A stretch of DNA of 64,000 nucleotides from Symbiodinium microadriaticum (Eukaryota > Sar > Dinophyceae > Suessiales > Symbiodiniaceae). This document shows, one piece after another, positions 46,985-58,699 of the stretch. A program made the position numbers and the translations under genes. The notes under the pieces are model-generated. The model ran no database searches. It saw nothing but the letters and a program-made list of their open reading frames with translations, and had not been told where the DNA came from. Location: contig LSRX01000371.1 in assembly GCA_001939145.1 (NCBI GenBank), positions 461,375 to 525,374 of the forward strand. Reading direction: 5' to 3'. Within the stretch, counting starts at the first letter, position 1, and each line of letters starts with the position of its first letter.

Positions 46985-47490
46985 TCCTCTCTACACTGAC
47001 ACGGACTCTACGTTGCCTGGGCAACAGAGGACGAGGACGATGATTTTGAGGAGGACGGTGTGGTGGATGAGGATGATGAAGGAGCCAAATCCACTTCGTA
47101 GAGTCTGGCAAGCTGCGCAGTGAGAACCTGCAATACAGGACGAAAGTAGAGCCTTCATATCTAAGGCCACCGCCACGTCCACCTTCCGCTTCTTGGCAAG
47201 AAGTTCAGGGTGCTCCACACAAAGGTTCTTGGCCATTGCCTGCAGGAAGCTGATTTTTTGAGGACGGTGGCCGTGGGCCTTGCTCATCAAACGCTGAGCC
47301 GGAGACTTGCACTTGTTCAGCACACGTAACTTCCTCCTTTCCTGGCAGCTCCTGGTGCGAACCCTCATGGCCAATTCCTCCACAGCCCAAGAAACAGGGT
47401 CTCTTGTACTGCGCCTTGTGCATGACGGATTCCGTGCCATCATCTTGAAGGATCTGCAAACCAAGTCCAGGCGGGGCCCAGCCTGTGCTA
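46985..47490 (-). CDS. Hypothetical protein with basic helical region and Ser-rich tail
   Basis: Two exons look coding on the minus strand. The first (about 47320-47150) reads QRLMSKAHGHRPQKISFLQA, then MAKNLCVEHPELLAKKRKVD and VAVALDMKA. The second (about 47125-47015) starts after an AG with VLTAQLARLYEVDLAP and runs into a Ser-rich stretch. The join VAVALDMKA/VLTAQLARLYEV is plausible in phase. Further exons may lie up to 47.7 kb. No family recognised. Confidence 0.35.
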
Positions 47491-48050
47491 CCACAAGCTT
47501 TGCGGTCGCTGCTCTTGGGGCCTCTGGTGTTCTTGAGACGGCGGCGCAGCAACAGCTTCTGCAGCTTCATCCTCAGGCAAGCACAGATAAAACGATCAGA
47601 GTTGTCTGGCCCAGCAAGCGTCGCAAGCACAGCTCCCGCAACGCCTGCCTTGTGCGGAAGCGAGTTTGGCAGGGCTGCTACTGCGAGGGCCAGAGGCTGA
47701 AGCAAGTTTGGCAGCGTTTCGTTTTGCACCCTTTGCAGTACGCAGGGATCAACAACAGCTCAATCAACTTTGTTTTATGTCTAGCCGATCTCTGTACACA
47801 CCGACAGAAAGCCGGGAAAGGCTGTTACCCTCAGCAGATCCGGCAAACTGCAAAGGATCCTCTGCGGCCAACACTACATGATGCTCTTGTCACGTCGCCA
47901 TGCTGCCCATGAGGCTTGCATGGATAACGTCGTCTGAACCTGTGACTGGCATTGACTATGATTGTTACTATTAGTCAGGATGAATGCCCGGATGACATCG
48001 CAGGGTAAGCAAGATTGGGCTTGTTGCTAAACCCCTCGAATGCTGCAGCC

Positions 48051-49240
48051 TCACGCATCCTCACACCAGCGGTTCTCTTCCCTCACCTTCGAACCACCGC
48101 ACAGCCAGAGCAACTTGCTGACGATGATACGATGTACCATCCACAGCATTAGTCTTTGCCTGGGCTTCCTCCTCGGGGGTGAAGTCGTTCACGATGTTGA
48201 ACTGCTTGCCTTCGGGTCGACCCCAAACCCTCCTTTTGCTTTTTGTTGAATAACGATCTGTTCTAGCGCACTCGGAATGAAGTGACAAGCAAGATTGCGG
48301 CAAGATGCGAATCTCTTCGGTGTTCTTGCCCTTGATCATGGAGGCGACTTTCGCGCAGGTGAGGTCCAGCAAGCTCTTGATGTCCAGATAGTTAGCCGCC
48401 AGGATCAACTCAAACAGGACCTCGCCAAATACAAGTTCAAAGAACTAACACAAAACAGCATAATGCGCCTCCTGCTCAATGTTCACGTACTCGCTGTCCC
48501 ACTCCGATACACCGCACTCCACCAGATTGGTGCTCTTCAGCGGCTTTTGAATCTCCTCGGGAGGGTTGTCCTTGTGGTACTTGCAGTAGTCAATCACCTG
48601 GCATTGGGTACTATTCTGTCACGGCTGCCCCGCACTCGGACACATGGGTGAAGGTTCACAGTTTCAGAGTACTTGCTCTTCCTTCCCTGTTTGCGTTTCC
48701 GTTTCGGGCAATCCACGGAGTATTCCGCGTCTCGATCCTCGTGATGCAATGGATTTTGGTGCACTGACTGGAGTATAGAGACCTCGGCCAAGACCACAGA
48801 CATGTCATAGATAAACGAACATAGAGCATGCAACCCTGAAGAATACCTGCCCCTCATCCTGCCTTGCTCAGGATAGCTGTCTTCACATTCGGCAGTGGAA
48901 TTTCCTCATCTGTCCCACTGTCCTCTTTCGCATGTGCCGTGACTTGTCCACTGCACAGCGAAGAACAGCGCAGAAGTTGTGGCATGTTTTTGCAAAATCC
49001 GCCGGAGAGTCAAGTCCTCGACCATGTTCTTGATCAGCGTCGACATCGTCGCAACCTGGCGAGAGTAAATGTCAGCATCACATGCCGTAGCCTTTGGCTA
49101 GAGTACTCTAGCTCTCGCTGCCATGCTGTCCCTGTCATCCGTAGAGGTTTCGCTGCATACACTGTGCCATACTGTGCCTCTGGATCAACTTCGAAGATCT
49201 CACCCTGCGAGGATTTCAGCTTGAGCTTGTCCTCTGCCAT
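48051..49240 (-). CDS. SKP1: SKP1, copy C
   Basis: Exons 49240-49178, 49055-49017, 48922-48863, 48597-48469, 48420-48309, 48209-48160 and 48086-48051 give 162 residues beginning [17 protein letters not shown] and ending [11 protein letters not shown] with a TGA stop. The oxygen-sensor proline is P146. Donors are GC, GA, GC, GC, GC and GC. Intron 3 is about 265 bases, longer than in A or B (54-69), while intron 4 is again 48 bases, with a TAG in frame. Protein sequence is nearly identical to A and B, while most introns have diverged, which implies either selection or gene conversion on the exons. Confidence 0.95.
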
Positions 49241-49589
49241 GGCCTAAGAAACACCGGGGACCTTGACCTTGACCTGCCATTTTCTGAGCCGGCCTGTGGC
49301 CTGTGAGGTCCCAGCGTTGGAATGTCCAAACTCACAAACGCCCCCACACGAAATACTTGTGAGGCCAAGACACTGCTAGCATAGACAAAAGCTGCGAGTG
49401 CATGCGAGTCGAACACGAGCATGACGTGCAAAATGCACTCCTAAAGCACCGACCTAAACCCACCAGCCAGGAAGCTTGGAAGCCTTGAAGCCTGCAGATC
49501 AGCAGGGCTTTACGCTCTCACAACTCGGACAAGCCAGGCGAGGTCTCACGCTGCGAAGTCGGCGTGAAAACAGAACAGAGAATCTATTC
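49241..49589. other. No gene recognised
   Basis: Spacer between SKP1 copy C and the last recognisable piece of the ankyrin-type channel. Nothing conserved seen. Confidence 0.5.
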
Positions 49590-51522
49590 GTCCTCGTCAG
49601 CAGAGCGATCGTGAAACACGGCAAAGAGCCATTCCTCATCTTTCTTCCCATCACCAGGGTTCACATGGTTCACATGCTTGGTATTCCAGAAGCGGCATCT
49701 GCACCACAGAAAACTCCAAATGCTGCCCCGCACAAAGCGGATGAGCCGCGCCCGTTCGCGCGCCGCCAACGCCGAGGCTTGCCTAGAGTACTTGGCGTAT
49801 AGTTGGCGCTCAAGATACCGGTGAAGAGGTTCATCTGCACGATGGTCATGCCAAATGCCACGAAGTAGAAGAAGAGGTGGACGAAGGGATGGTCCTCCCG
49901 GCTGTGGATCTTCGGGCTCCAGGACCCCGGCGGTCTCGCCGGGAACGAAGATGATCAACGAATTCCAGCTCGTAGAGATCTAAGTCGCCGAGGAAACCCA
50001 AGCGGAAAGTCTTCTCGAATGCCCGGTAGATGCCCGGCGGCATGTTCAGAATACTCAAGACAAAGTAGCTTGCACAGTGGCGGCAAAGGTGAACGACACC
50101 ACAATCAGGAAGGTGCCGGTGGCCCTCATCGCCCAAAGTATCGGCAGCAGCTTCTCGCTGAATCCCGCGACATCTCAGCCAGTAGAGTGCAGAGAGCCAG
50201 ACCAGCATGAAGTAGAAGGCGATAAGCGATCGCCGGATCGGCCGAGCGTTGAACTCTGCGGGTGCCGCACGCTGCGTACATCACCACGAAGGAAAGCTTT
50301 TTTATTCCAGCGATTCGCGAAGTTTTGCGTCCAGTAATTGACGGAAGTCCATTTTTCAAGGTGGGTTATGTCAGCAGCCAGCATCTGCTCAGCATCCTTC
50401 ACGAAATTGTCCAAGACAGTCTTCCAGTCAGCTGAGTTCTTGAGGATCTGTGTGATGATCTCAACTTCTCGGCCTTCCAGCAACTGCGTACAACATCCAT
50501 GTCGTGATAGTGCTCCAAAAGCAAGATGCAATGCTTGGTCGTTTCTCGAATGCATAGTTCACCAAGAACTGTTGATTCTCTTCGCTCTTGTTTGACTTCC
50601 AGTAGTCCGGGAATCCGCCAGCGCTCTTCTTCTCCTCCTCCATTGCCTCCAAAAGGAGTTGGAAGCACCTCAAATCTCCATTGTCACAAGCCAGTTGGAT
50701 AGCCGAGCGGCCTTGTTCATTTTCAAAAGTGGTGGTCTTCCATTCCTTGTTCTGGCCCTCAATAAGCTTCTGCCGCCTTGCGGTGTCGAGGATGCCTTGC
50801 ACAGCTGCTGCATTGCCCAGACGGGCAGCGTGGTGCAGTGGCGTCAAGCCGTGCCAGAGGATGGACGGATTGGCCCGTTTTTCCAGCAGGACCTTGATCA
50901 CCTCTGGCCGCTGGTGCCAAATTGCTACATGCAGCGAAGTGCTCTTGAACGTCTTTTTCCCATCTCTTTCCTCGCATTCCCGTACGTTTTTGTCCGCCTC
51001 CAGCTTGAAGAGTTTCCGCACAATCGCTGCATTTCCGTAGAAGGTCGCGACATGGAGGGCGTGGACTCGCTTCAAGACTCGGATCCTGTGATGTTGTTCT
51101 TCATCTACGCCCCACCAGTCGTCAGCGTCGGGCCTCATCCGGACAGCATTGCATCTAAGGTGCATAATTGCTCCGCATTGAGACTTTCATCGCGCAATAC
51201 TGATGGAGCAACGACGTGGACTTGAACTGCGCGGCCTTGTATTCGAACTCCTCCCCCTCGGCCACAGTCTCAGTCAGGGTGGGAGCTTGGCAACCAGGTG
51301 TCTTCGATTTGTCCTTCTTCAACTTGTCATAGGCCTGCCTGAGCTCATCGCATTGCTCCTGGATTTTTATAATCGCGCCTGTCGAAGCACCGCGATCGCA
51401 TCCTGGTTGGGGTCGTGGCTGGGCCAATCTGCCTCATCAGCAGCCTGAGGTGCAGGTTGATGAGCGGAGGTGTCGCCCAGCGGCATCGGTGGAGGATAGA
51501 ACGGCTGCCCGCTGTCGGCCAT
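49590..51522 (-). pseudogene. Ankyrin-repeat TRP-like channel, frameshifted
   Basis: A minus-strand ATG at 51522 (MADSGQPFYPPPMPLGD) opens a gene with no evident introns. A helical stretch (KIQEQCDELRQAYDKLKKDK) is followed by ankyrin repeats (LHVATFYGNAAIVRKLFKLE; LHVAIWHQRPEVIKVLLEKR; LTPLHHAARLGNAAAVQGIL; AIQLACDNGDLRCFQLLLEA, 51100-50650). A linker (ITHLEKWTSVNYWTQNF) leads to membrane spans RRSLIAFYFMLVWLSALYWL (about 50238-50180), LWAMRATGTFLIVVSFTF and FVHLFFYFVAFGMTIVQMNL with FTGILS (about 49880-49810). The protein changes reading frame near 51.4, 51.17, 50.55, 50.17, 50.06 and 49.93 kb. One break (CTGAGATGTC, where CTGAGAGATGTC is expected) is a lost GA dinucleotide. The gene is either decaying, perhaps a retrocopy given the lack of introns, or damaged by assembly indels. 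It differs from the globin-linked channel at 25 kb. Confidence 0.7.
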
Positions 51523-53290
51523 GGCTTGGCCGATATTTGACTTTGATGCAGAGCGCGAGGTATATGAAAACTTAATATAGGGCCCTTAGGAATTAGAATA
51601 GGGATTTGGGGTATTTAGGCAACTTGATGCTAACTTGAGCCATAGGGGTGGCAGCTCGGTCTTCCAGCCCTGCGACCCCTGCAGATCTGGAACCGCTCTT
51701 GCCTTTTTTGAGTCTCGCCTATTTCTGACTCCGGAGGTACTCAGTGAAAACTTGCTGGAGCTTCTCTGGAATGCGCCAAACGTCTGCCGCCGCGAACCTC
51801 CGGTCTGGGGCATGATGTAAGGCTATCAAGGCACGAACTCTTCCAAGGTGCCAGTTGTCGGCCCAGTCCAGGTACTGAGATCGCCTCCGCGCACGTCATA
51901 GTGGGCCTCTAAGCTACCTGCGCCCTTGCTGTCGTCATCGCTGCCGAAGTCTGAGTTCCGAACAAGTCCCAGTGAGTTCTCTCCTCTTCCTGGAAATCCG
52001 CACGGAACAGGATTGGAAGGGCAAACTGCCGAGAACAGTCCTTCGGCAGAGGATGGAGAACGAGCCCAGGATTGACAACGGCTGCTGTCCAGCTAAGACC
52101 TCAAACGTCGACCGACCCAAAGAAGCAACGTGTCCTTGATTGGACACAAGCTCTGCGGCTTACTCTTTTGCAGTAGGCTGCATTGGCGGTCAGTTAGCTG
52201 CCTGGGCTGTTGCCCTGCTCTATTGCAGGGCATGCCTTCCGAAAACTAAGGGCAACGGAAGTTCGAAGAGTGCCGAGTTCTCGTACCAAGGATGCGGTGC
52301 CGTCTCTCAAGGGAAGTCTACCAAGGCTCAGACAGAGTCCAACGATGGAACGGAACTTCCATGCCAGGCTGCTCACACCAGCTTCGCTCCAGCTTGTGGT
52401 CAAGCGAAGCAAGTAAGCTTTGTAGCTGCGCTGCGGCTCTTCAGCTACAGACGTCTCGAAGAACCCGCGCACGTCCCCGTGGCTCCAGAATTGCAGTGTC
52501 CGTGCCGCTTGAATGTCTGAACTGGTGGACACTCTGAGAACAGCACTGCAAGGTTCTCCGAGGAGTTGAATTGCGTGCAATCGCACAGACAAGTGTGCGC
52601 GGCTCATCACCGTCGTCATCGCAGTGAAAAGATACATAGCATTTCAGATTCCAGCTGCTTGCAGATCATTTGCTGGCAAGCAAGGTAATCGACACACACA
52701 CACACAGAGACACACACACACACACACTCTCACACACACACACAATAAAGCTCAGCCCTTGCACGTAGAGAACTTTCCATGCCCGTAGAGAACTTTCTGT
52801 GATTGTCGAAACCGCTCTCGAGCTGACATCTGAAACTGTTGCGACTCTTGCGCGTGAGCTCGGTCGCATTGAGCTACGGACGGAGCCCAAGTCTCCTCCG
52901 CCAAGGCTAGGAATGTTGAAAGATCCGCATCGTTCCAGTAGGGACACAACTCTCCGATGGGCACCATCTTCGAGCACTCGGCTCGAATCGAATTTCATGC
53001 CTTGCTCTGACGGCACAAGTCCAACATCTTGTGCCAAGCATTAGACTGGAGAAACGAATGTTCTGGCAACGGCACTGCGATTCCGCTCACGTATATCTTT
53101 GCCGCATGTTTGCACACGGGATCTGTAGTGAGGTCTAGTCTAGTGACGGGTCAGCGTTCGAGTTGCACTGCCATCACCCATGTTCAGGCTTCACAAGCTG
53201 GAACTTGCTTCTGCAATTTCTGCATGCTTCGGCTGATTCACCACCTGCCAACGAATTCTGAGAGCAATCCTACAGCAGTTGGATCAATGC
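51523..53290. other. No gene recognised; CA repeat inside
   Basis: Between the ankyrin channel start and the last kinesin motor exon. Minus-strand frames at 53037-52666 and 52637-52194 may hold kinesin tail exons but show no coiled-coil heptads or known motif. A CA-rich repeat lies at 52691-52744. Confidence 0.35.
52691..52744. repeat. CA dinucleotide repeat
   Basis: CACACA run interrupted by GAGA and CTCT, 54 bases. Confidence 0.95.
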
Positions 53291-53299
53291 TACCAAGCC

Positions 53300-56125
53300 C
53301 AGAGCCCCTCGCCTTGGCTGCCCTTGAGGCCAGCTTCAGTGCTGCAGCTGTCTCATCGATGTTTGATCTGGCCGGCGAGCAACACACCTCAGTCTCAAGA
53401 TGCTTCCTGGCCCAAAAGCGCACGGGAATACCCAGCGTCTGACATACATCAGGACCTTTGCACTGCCACCCACTGCATCCTGTCGCATCTCATTATTGAC
53501 CCACAGACAGGTCCCTGTATCTCAATTGCATCACGTCGTCAGCAGCTCCTGTAGCAGCCGCGTGAGCTTGTGATCCCTTCCGGCAGCAAGCAACCGGAGC
53601 TCAAGCACAACACGCGTCGAGCTTTTGTGTCTGCAAGCCTGTATGGAACATGCCGCCGCCGGCCAGCCACAGCCTGGCAGCCAGTTCCAGCTAGAAGCCG
53701 CCGCAGTTCGTGGACAGTTGAAAGCAAGACTCTTTTCTGAAAGGACATACAGCACATTACAGCACATACGCATGTTAAGCTGCCTCAATGACGCCACTTA
53801 GTGCACTGAGCGACTTGTTGATCTCAATGGCCTGTCGGCGCATCACACTGGATATTGAAACGTAATGAACTCGCAAAATTTATCCTGTCAGAGGCTGCAT
53901 TGAGTTGGACCTCTTTCTGCAATTCCCCAGCAACTTGAGTTCGCTTGATCCTGAACATGCACGAGAAGTTTGTGAACTGCAACTTATCGGCCAATTGCAT
54001 GCATCAGGGGTGCCTTTCACAGCCGCCGAGGTCGCAAAACGTAAGCTTTCTCGTTGAAGCCTTCTTTGAGCCACCTGAAGCAGCAGCTTTCCAGCGCAAC
54101 GTCGCATGCTCTACTGCTTCTTGCTGTTGGCCTTCGGTTTGCAGCCTGACTGTGAAGATCATGTGCGAGCCTGGTGCCACGAGGTAACTGGAAGTGCAGA
54201 CTGTGGCAGTGGCAACTCAGCACCGACGATCAAGCAGTGTGTGGCCAAGTATGCTGCGAGAGCTATCTGCGTTCAGGGCATGCTCTGCCACAACGCGCCT
54301 GAGTTACAAAGCACAATGTAATGTCAAAACCGCAGAGGCTAGGCAGTTTGTGCCAGGCTTCAGACTGTGCCAGACCCTTCTGCAGGATTTCCAGTAAATC
54401 ATCGCCAGTCTGCGCCACGTCCTGCACCTTAAGAAGCGCGATCTGGAAGATTCTTCAAAGATAACAGGTCAGGACGAACTGGAAACATCTGGAAACGAGC
54501 GAGGTCGATGCAAGCCCGTCCACTTCGACGAAGCCTTGTGCATCAACACCTCGCTGTTGGACTTATCTTCGGTAATCATGGTCACTGTGACGATAGAGCA
54601 GGCGGCCGCAGATAAAATTGGTGCCAGCCCAAGGGATGATTCAAACATGACGCCCCTGAACAACGAATGCAGCATGCTTCGCTACCGCCGTATTCGCTGC
54701 TACTGTCTCAGCTGCTTCCCACTCCACAAGTGTCAGCTGACAAGTCACCGTTCCCGCTGTCACCTGGGCGCCAGGCACACCTTGACACCGGGAGATTGCC
54801 GTCCTCGCAGTCGCTGGGTTCAACCAGAGCTCAGACCATTCCCTTTTCCCTAGCCTAAGTGTCATGACAGCGCATTAGCCGCAGCAAAGCACGTGAGCCT
54901 GTTCGGTCGACAGGGCGGAGCAAGTCGATGAAGTGGTTGTTGTACAGCCTTAATACTGAGCAAAACCAAAGCAGCCCCTTGGTGTTCAAACGTGTTGCTC
55001 CCTTTCTCACCCTTATAAACTTCGCGCAATCTATACAGTACCGGATAATTGCCTCCGTCCGGAGCGCGCCTCTGGGTTTCACATTCCTACTCTTTCGTTG
55101 CCCGTTACACTGTTTCCCGGTGAAGTTGCAGTTCAAGGGCAACGTCACCTTCCACCTTAAATAGTACCCATTCGCCTCAACACTCAACACCATCCTTCAT
55201 TCTCTCATGCTCTGAGCTCAGAACTCCAAAGCGGAACCGGACACGCTGACGGTGCACTCCTCACCGTGCTTCGATCACAGCCAGGCCCAAGCTCTCAGTC
55301 CCCACATGTCCCCGCTGCCGGCACTGCGCTGCCTCGTCGTCCTCTTGGTCAGCGAGGCGCGCGAAGACTTCTCCTTAGTGCTTCGAAGCTGCTGCGTCTG
55401 CCAACTTCGCTAGATCAGAGGCAAGACTCGGATCATATACTGCACCAGCCCCTGCTGGTCCTTGTTCCCAAACCTGCGGTTGGCCGCACATGGACATAGC
55501 ACTGCCTGTGCGACGCAGCTGAGAGTGGCACAAGGTGTAGGTCTTGCCGGCCCCAGTCTGACCGTAGGTCATGACGGTCACCTGAGCAGAAGCCATGCTT
55601 GCGGCCATCTGCCGCAGACAGGGGTGTGTCTGTGGTCACGGCGTTGTGCCCGTCAACTGCGGACTGTACGAGATCGCGGCAATCTTCGAAGATCTCCTTC
55701 ACACAGGTCAGAGCGTTGACCCCGTAGAACGACTCGAGACTTGCCACCTGCCTAGCTCACCAAGCAGCACTGCATAAGCCACTAGGGAAGATCGGAAGAC
55801 CCGACAGAAGCTTGCAACCCTCGAGGGCATCCTGCCAGCCGAGACGGTAACGGCCAGCGACACTTCACAGGAATCGCCCCTCTGAAACCGGCAAAGATTA
55901 CGAAATACTGCACTGGCAGGGCGAAAGAACCAGCCTTTGACAGGCTGAATTTTGCGTCAGTCCCGATTGCTTCAAGGAGACTCGTGCCAGCGGTGAGAAC
56001 AGCAAGCCGTTAACATGCATGACTTTGATCAGTAAAAATATCCCTCCCAATGCTAACTCCGCACGGCCTCAACGACCTGCTGCGGGACATCCGGCCGGAA
56101 CACGCTGTCAAACTCGAACCTGTGA
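53300..56125 (-). CDS. Kinesin motor domain protein
   Basis: The motor core is spread over at least ten minus-strand exons in the correct order: FEFDSVFRPDVPQQ (about 56120-56070), EIFEDCRDLVQSAVDGHN (about 55705-55650), VTVMTYGQTGAGKTYTL with the P-loop (55581-55530), SVLRLYNNHFIDLL (about 54955-54910), VQDVAQTGDDLLEILQKG (about 54435-54380), VVAEHALNADSSRS (switch I, about 54290-54250), HMIFTVRLQ to KLTFCDLGGCE (switch II, about 54178-54015), AIEINKSLSALSGVIEAA (about 53840-53788), RDHKLTRLLQELL (about 53590-53545) and SNIDETAAALKLASRA (about 53370-53320). A 65-base intron with GC donor separates DGHN from the P-loop exon. Kinesins move along microtubules using ATP. Switch II reads DLGGCE instead of the usual DLAGSE, and the usual His after SSRS is not obvious. 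The first beta strand and the tail were not located, so the subfamily is unknown. Confidence 0.88.
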
Positions 56126-58600
56126 AAACAGCTCGAATCTGCAAGCAAAGTCTCGTTTTGTGTGCACAGGAAGACAACTCAGTCTCTGGCACTTGTGCCG
56201 GCCCATCTCGCGAGAGAAGCTCTACCCGCGAGCTATCCAGCGGGCGCAGCGCGGGCTCTCCCAACTCGCCTTTCTGGGCCTTCTCTTCTTCACCTTTTCA
56301 GGCATCTAAAACAGAGCAGGGTCGAAGTAGAAATGTGCTAGAAGCGTGCGAGGGCGGCTGAGCGGGCGGATGCGGCAGGACACGCGGAGCTGGCCCTTCA
56401 GATCCTGGCGGCCGAGCGGGGATCCTCTTAAGGGGGTATTCTTAGGGTTATGACGATTCTTTTGTGGGATATTCTTAGGTCATAATAACGGCAAGATGCG
56501 TGCAACATGCTACCAGAGGTTTCCACAGGCCTGCAGGGCGTTGTGAAGCCGTCTCCTTTGCTGCTCTGCCACAGTGCGCTCCACCCGAGGCAGGTCGACC
56601 TGCTGGGGGACTGGTCTCATGTCTCATCGCCGCAACTCCCCTGTGTAGATCCCGGTGTTTTTGGGAGCATTTGCAGGGACGATAGGAATCAGCTTAAGTG
56701 TGATTGTGACTGTACCTGACGATTGGAGACTTCACGTGCGTGAGGGGTGTAAAATGACTGCAGACCCAACCCAAGGCGCAAGGAAAGGGCTCTGACACGA
56801 TTCTATGACAGCATTTAGAGCCCTCCGCTGTGAGACCGGGAGACCGAGACAAGGTTTGAATGGGGTGCAGAAAGGAATGCAGGATCCTTGCCTGGGTCAA
56901 TCTCACACGGGGACCGAGACAAGGTTTGAATGGGGTGCAGAAAGGAATGCAGGATCCTTGCCTGGGTCAATCTCACACGGGGACAGAGGAAAACGTGCCA
57001 TGCTGGTTGGTCGTCGCGTTTCTGAAGTTTGGCCGTGGCAGAATCTTCACACATTCACCAAGGGGTGCCGTCGCAACATTCGGACTGCTCAAGACAGCAT
57101 GGACAGCAGAGAGAACTGGTTGGGGTTCAAGTCGAAACGGAAAGCCTCCGAAAAAACCCTGCACTGTACGCATCTGCAAGCGCGCAAGGAAGCAGCATGG
57201 TTCTCGCATCCCCGGCCGAGGTTTGGGAGCCATTACCCAAGATTCAAGTGGACTGCGCAACGTGCTGCCCATGATGCCACGGCCCTTCAGTCTTCGGTCT
57301 GGAAGGAGCGTGGGTCAAGTCGGCGTGACTTGCAAGTTCCCGCCTCCTGCGCCGATGCCAAAGCATTGAGCAACTTTGTCCTTGCCTGCAAAACGTGCAA
57401 ACATCCATCACGCAATCTTAGGTCAGCTTCAGTGATCTGCTCAATGACAACAACATGTCTGCCAGTTGAACTATCGCCTGTCTCAGCGTGGCGAGGTCGG
57501 TTGTGCTGATGTCAAGCTGAGTTGCCTCAACCACAGCCTGACGCCAGCCAGCTCACCCACGAAACAGAGTAAGCAGTGCAGCAATACTAGCTTGCTACAG
57601 GTTGTTGCGAAGAGCAACCCTCCGCAACATGCCGTAGTTCATGCACGCGACCGTGCACACGCACTGTTTAACGTGCCTTTTTGGAGATTAGATTGCAGGT
57701 TGGAGGGATCGGGTGGGCGCCCCCAGCAACTCTGCTGTTGCTGCTGCTGTTACTGAACGAGTACCAGCCGAAACATCTACAAATGCGACATTCTACATAA
57801 CTACTTGTACTTGCGAGGCGAGCTTGCAAGCATGTCCTTGGTTCGAGTTCATGCTGACTTTGGTACCCTGTCTTGCTGGTGTACGTTGTCTCAGGGCTCG
57901 TGTCTGCTGCTTGATCTGAAGCATCCCACTAACTGCCACTACGACATGTCTTCTCGACAAAGCCTCAGGCTCAACCTCTAACCTAAGCAAGGGCTGAGAC
58001 TCAATCCTTGGCCTTGCAATGCCTGCGAGGGCCGTGTTGCAAGAACACGAACTCTGCTACGAAACTCACCGTGTTGGCTGCGTGACTAGTGCGCCCAAGA
58101 CCTCTAAACACTTCCAGAAGAGGCGTGCAAGCAACGACTCCAGCGGCTACATGCGGCTACCAGACATTACCAGATCCTGGGCCCTCGACCTCAACATGTG
58201 TGGTCAAGAATCGAGCTTAAAAACAACACTACTCTACGCCAAATCAACCGACATCGCCCAACGCATGGATAACAGCCCTTGAGGTAGTTCAACAGAGCAG
58301 CCAGACCAAGCATCCTGTTTTCCACAGCAAGAGGTGCTGAAGCTGCTGTCCGGCTCCAACTCACACCAGCCGGTTTGGGCGGTGCAAAGCCTACCTACGG
58401 CCTAGGGTCTTACCTTGGTTGCCCTGGCCAAAGCGTCCAACGTGTAGCTGGGACAACCGTCGCTCGGTGTGCTCCCAGCATCGGCAACGAAGCTCAGATT
58501 AGCTCAGCCTCCACGTGCCACTTGGTGGCTCGATTCACCTGAACAAAGGCACTTCTCCCCAGCAGCGCATCCTCGGCTGACCCAGTTTGAGGGACCTGCT
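56126..58600. other. No gene recognised; 70-base tandem duplication inside
   Basis: Between kinesin and CDKAL1-like genes. The missing N-terminal kinesin exon should be here but I could not find it. Frames on both strands at 56805-57509 partly reflect the tandem duplication. Confidence 0.4.
56843..56984 (+). repeat. 70-bp tandem duplication
   Basis: Two adjacent copies of a 70-base unit beginning ACCGAGACAAGGTTTGAATG (starts 56843 and 56913), apparently identical. This indicates a very recent duplication or an assembly artefact. Confidence 0.97.
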
Positions 58601-58699
58601 GACAGAAAGCATGCAAAAAAGGAGACCGCTTGCATCCCAAGCAGCATTTCGCTTCACCTCGGCTGTCGCGGCACCATGAAGTGCCCCTGCCGGGGGGCA

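Noticed and set aside
43714-48651. Plus-strand frames of 122, 141 and 118 residues that repeat at each SKP1 locus
   Set aside because: Antisense of the conserved SKP1 exons; their similarity to each other only reflects the minus-strand genes.
51634-51655. Complete relict spliced-leader sequence
   Set aside because: Only 14 of 22 bases match, and the GGCTCAAG core also occurs elsewhere in the window (for example on the minus strand near 43390 and 23650), so it is kept only as a weak hint.
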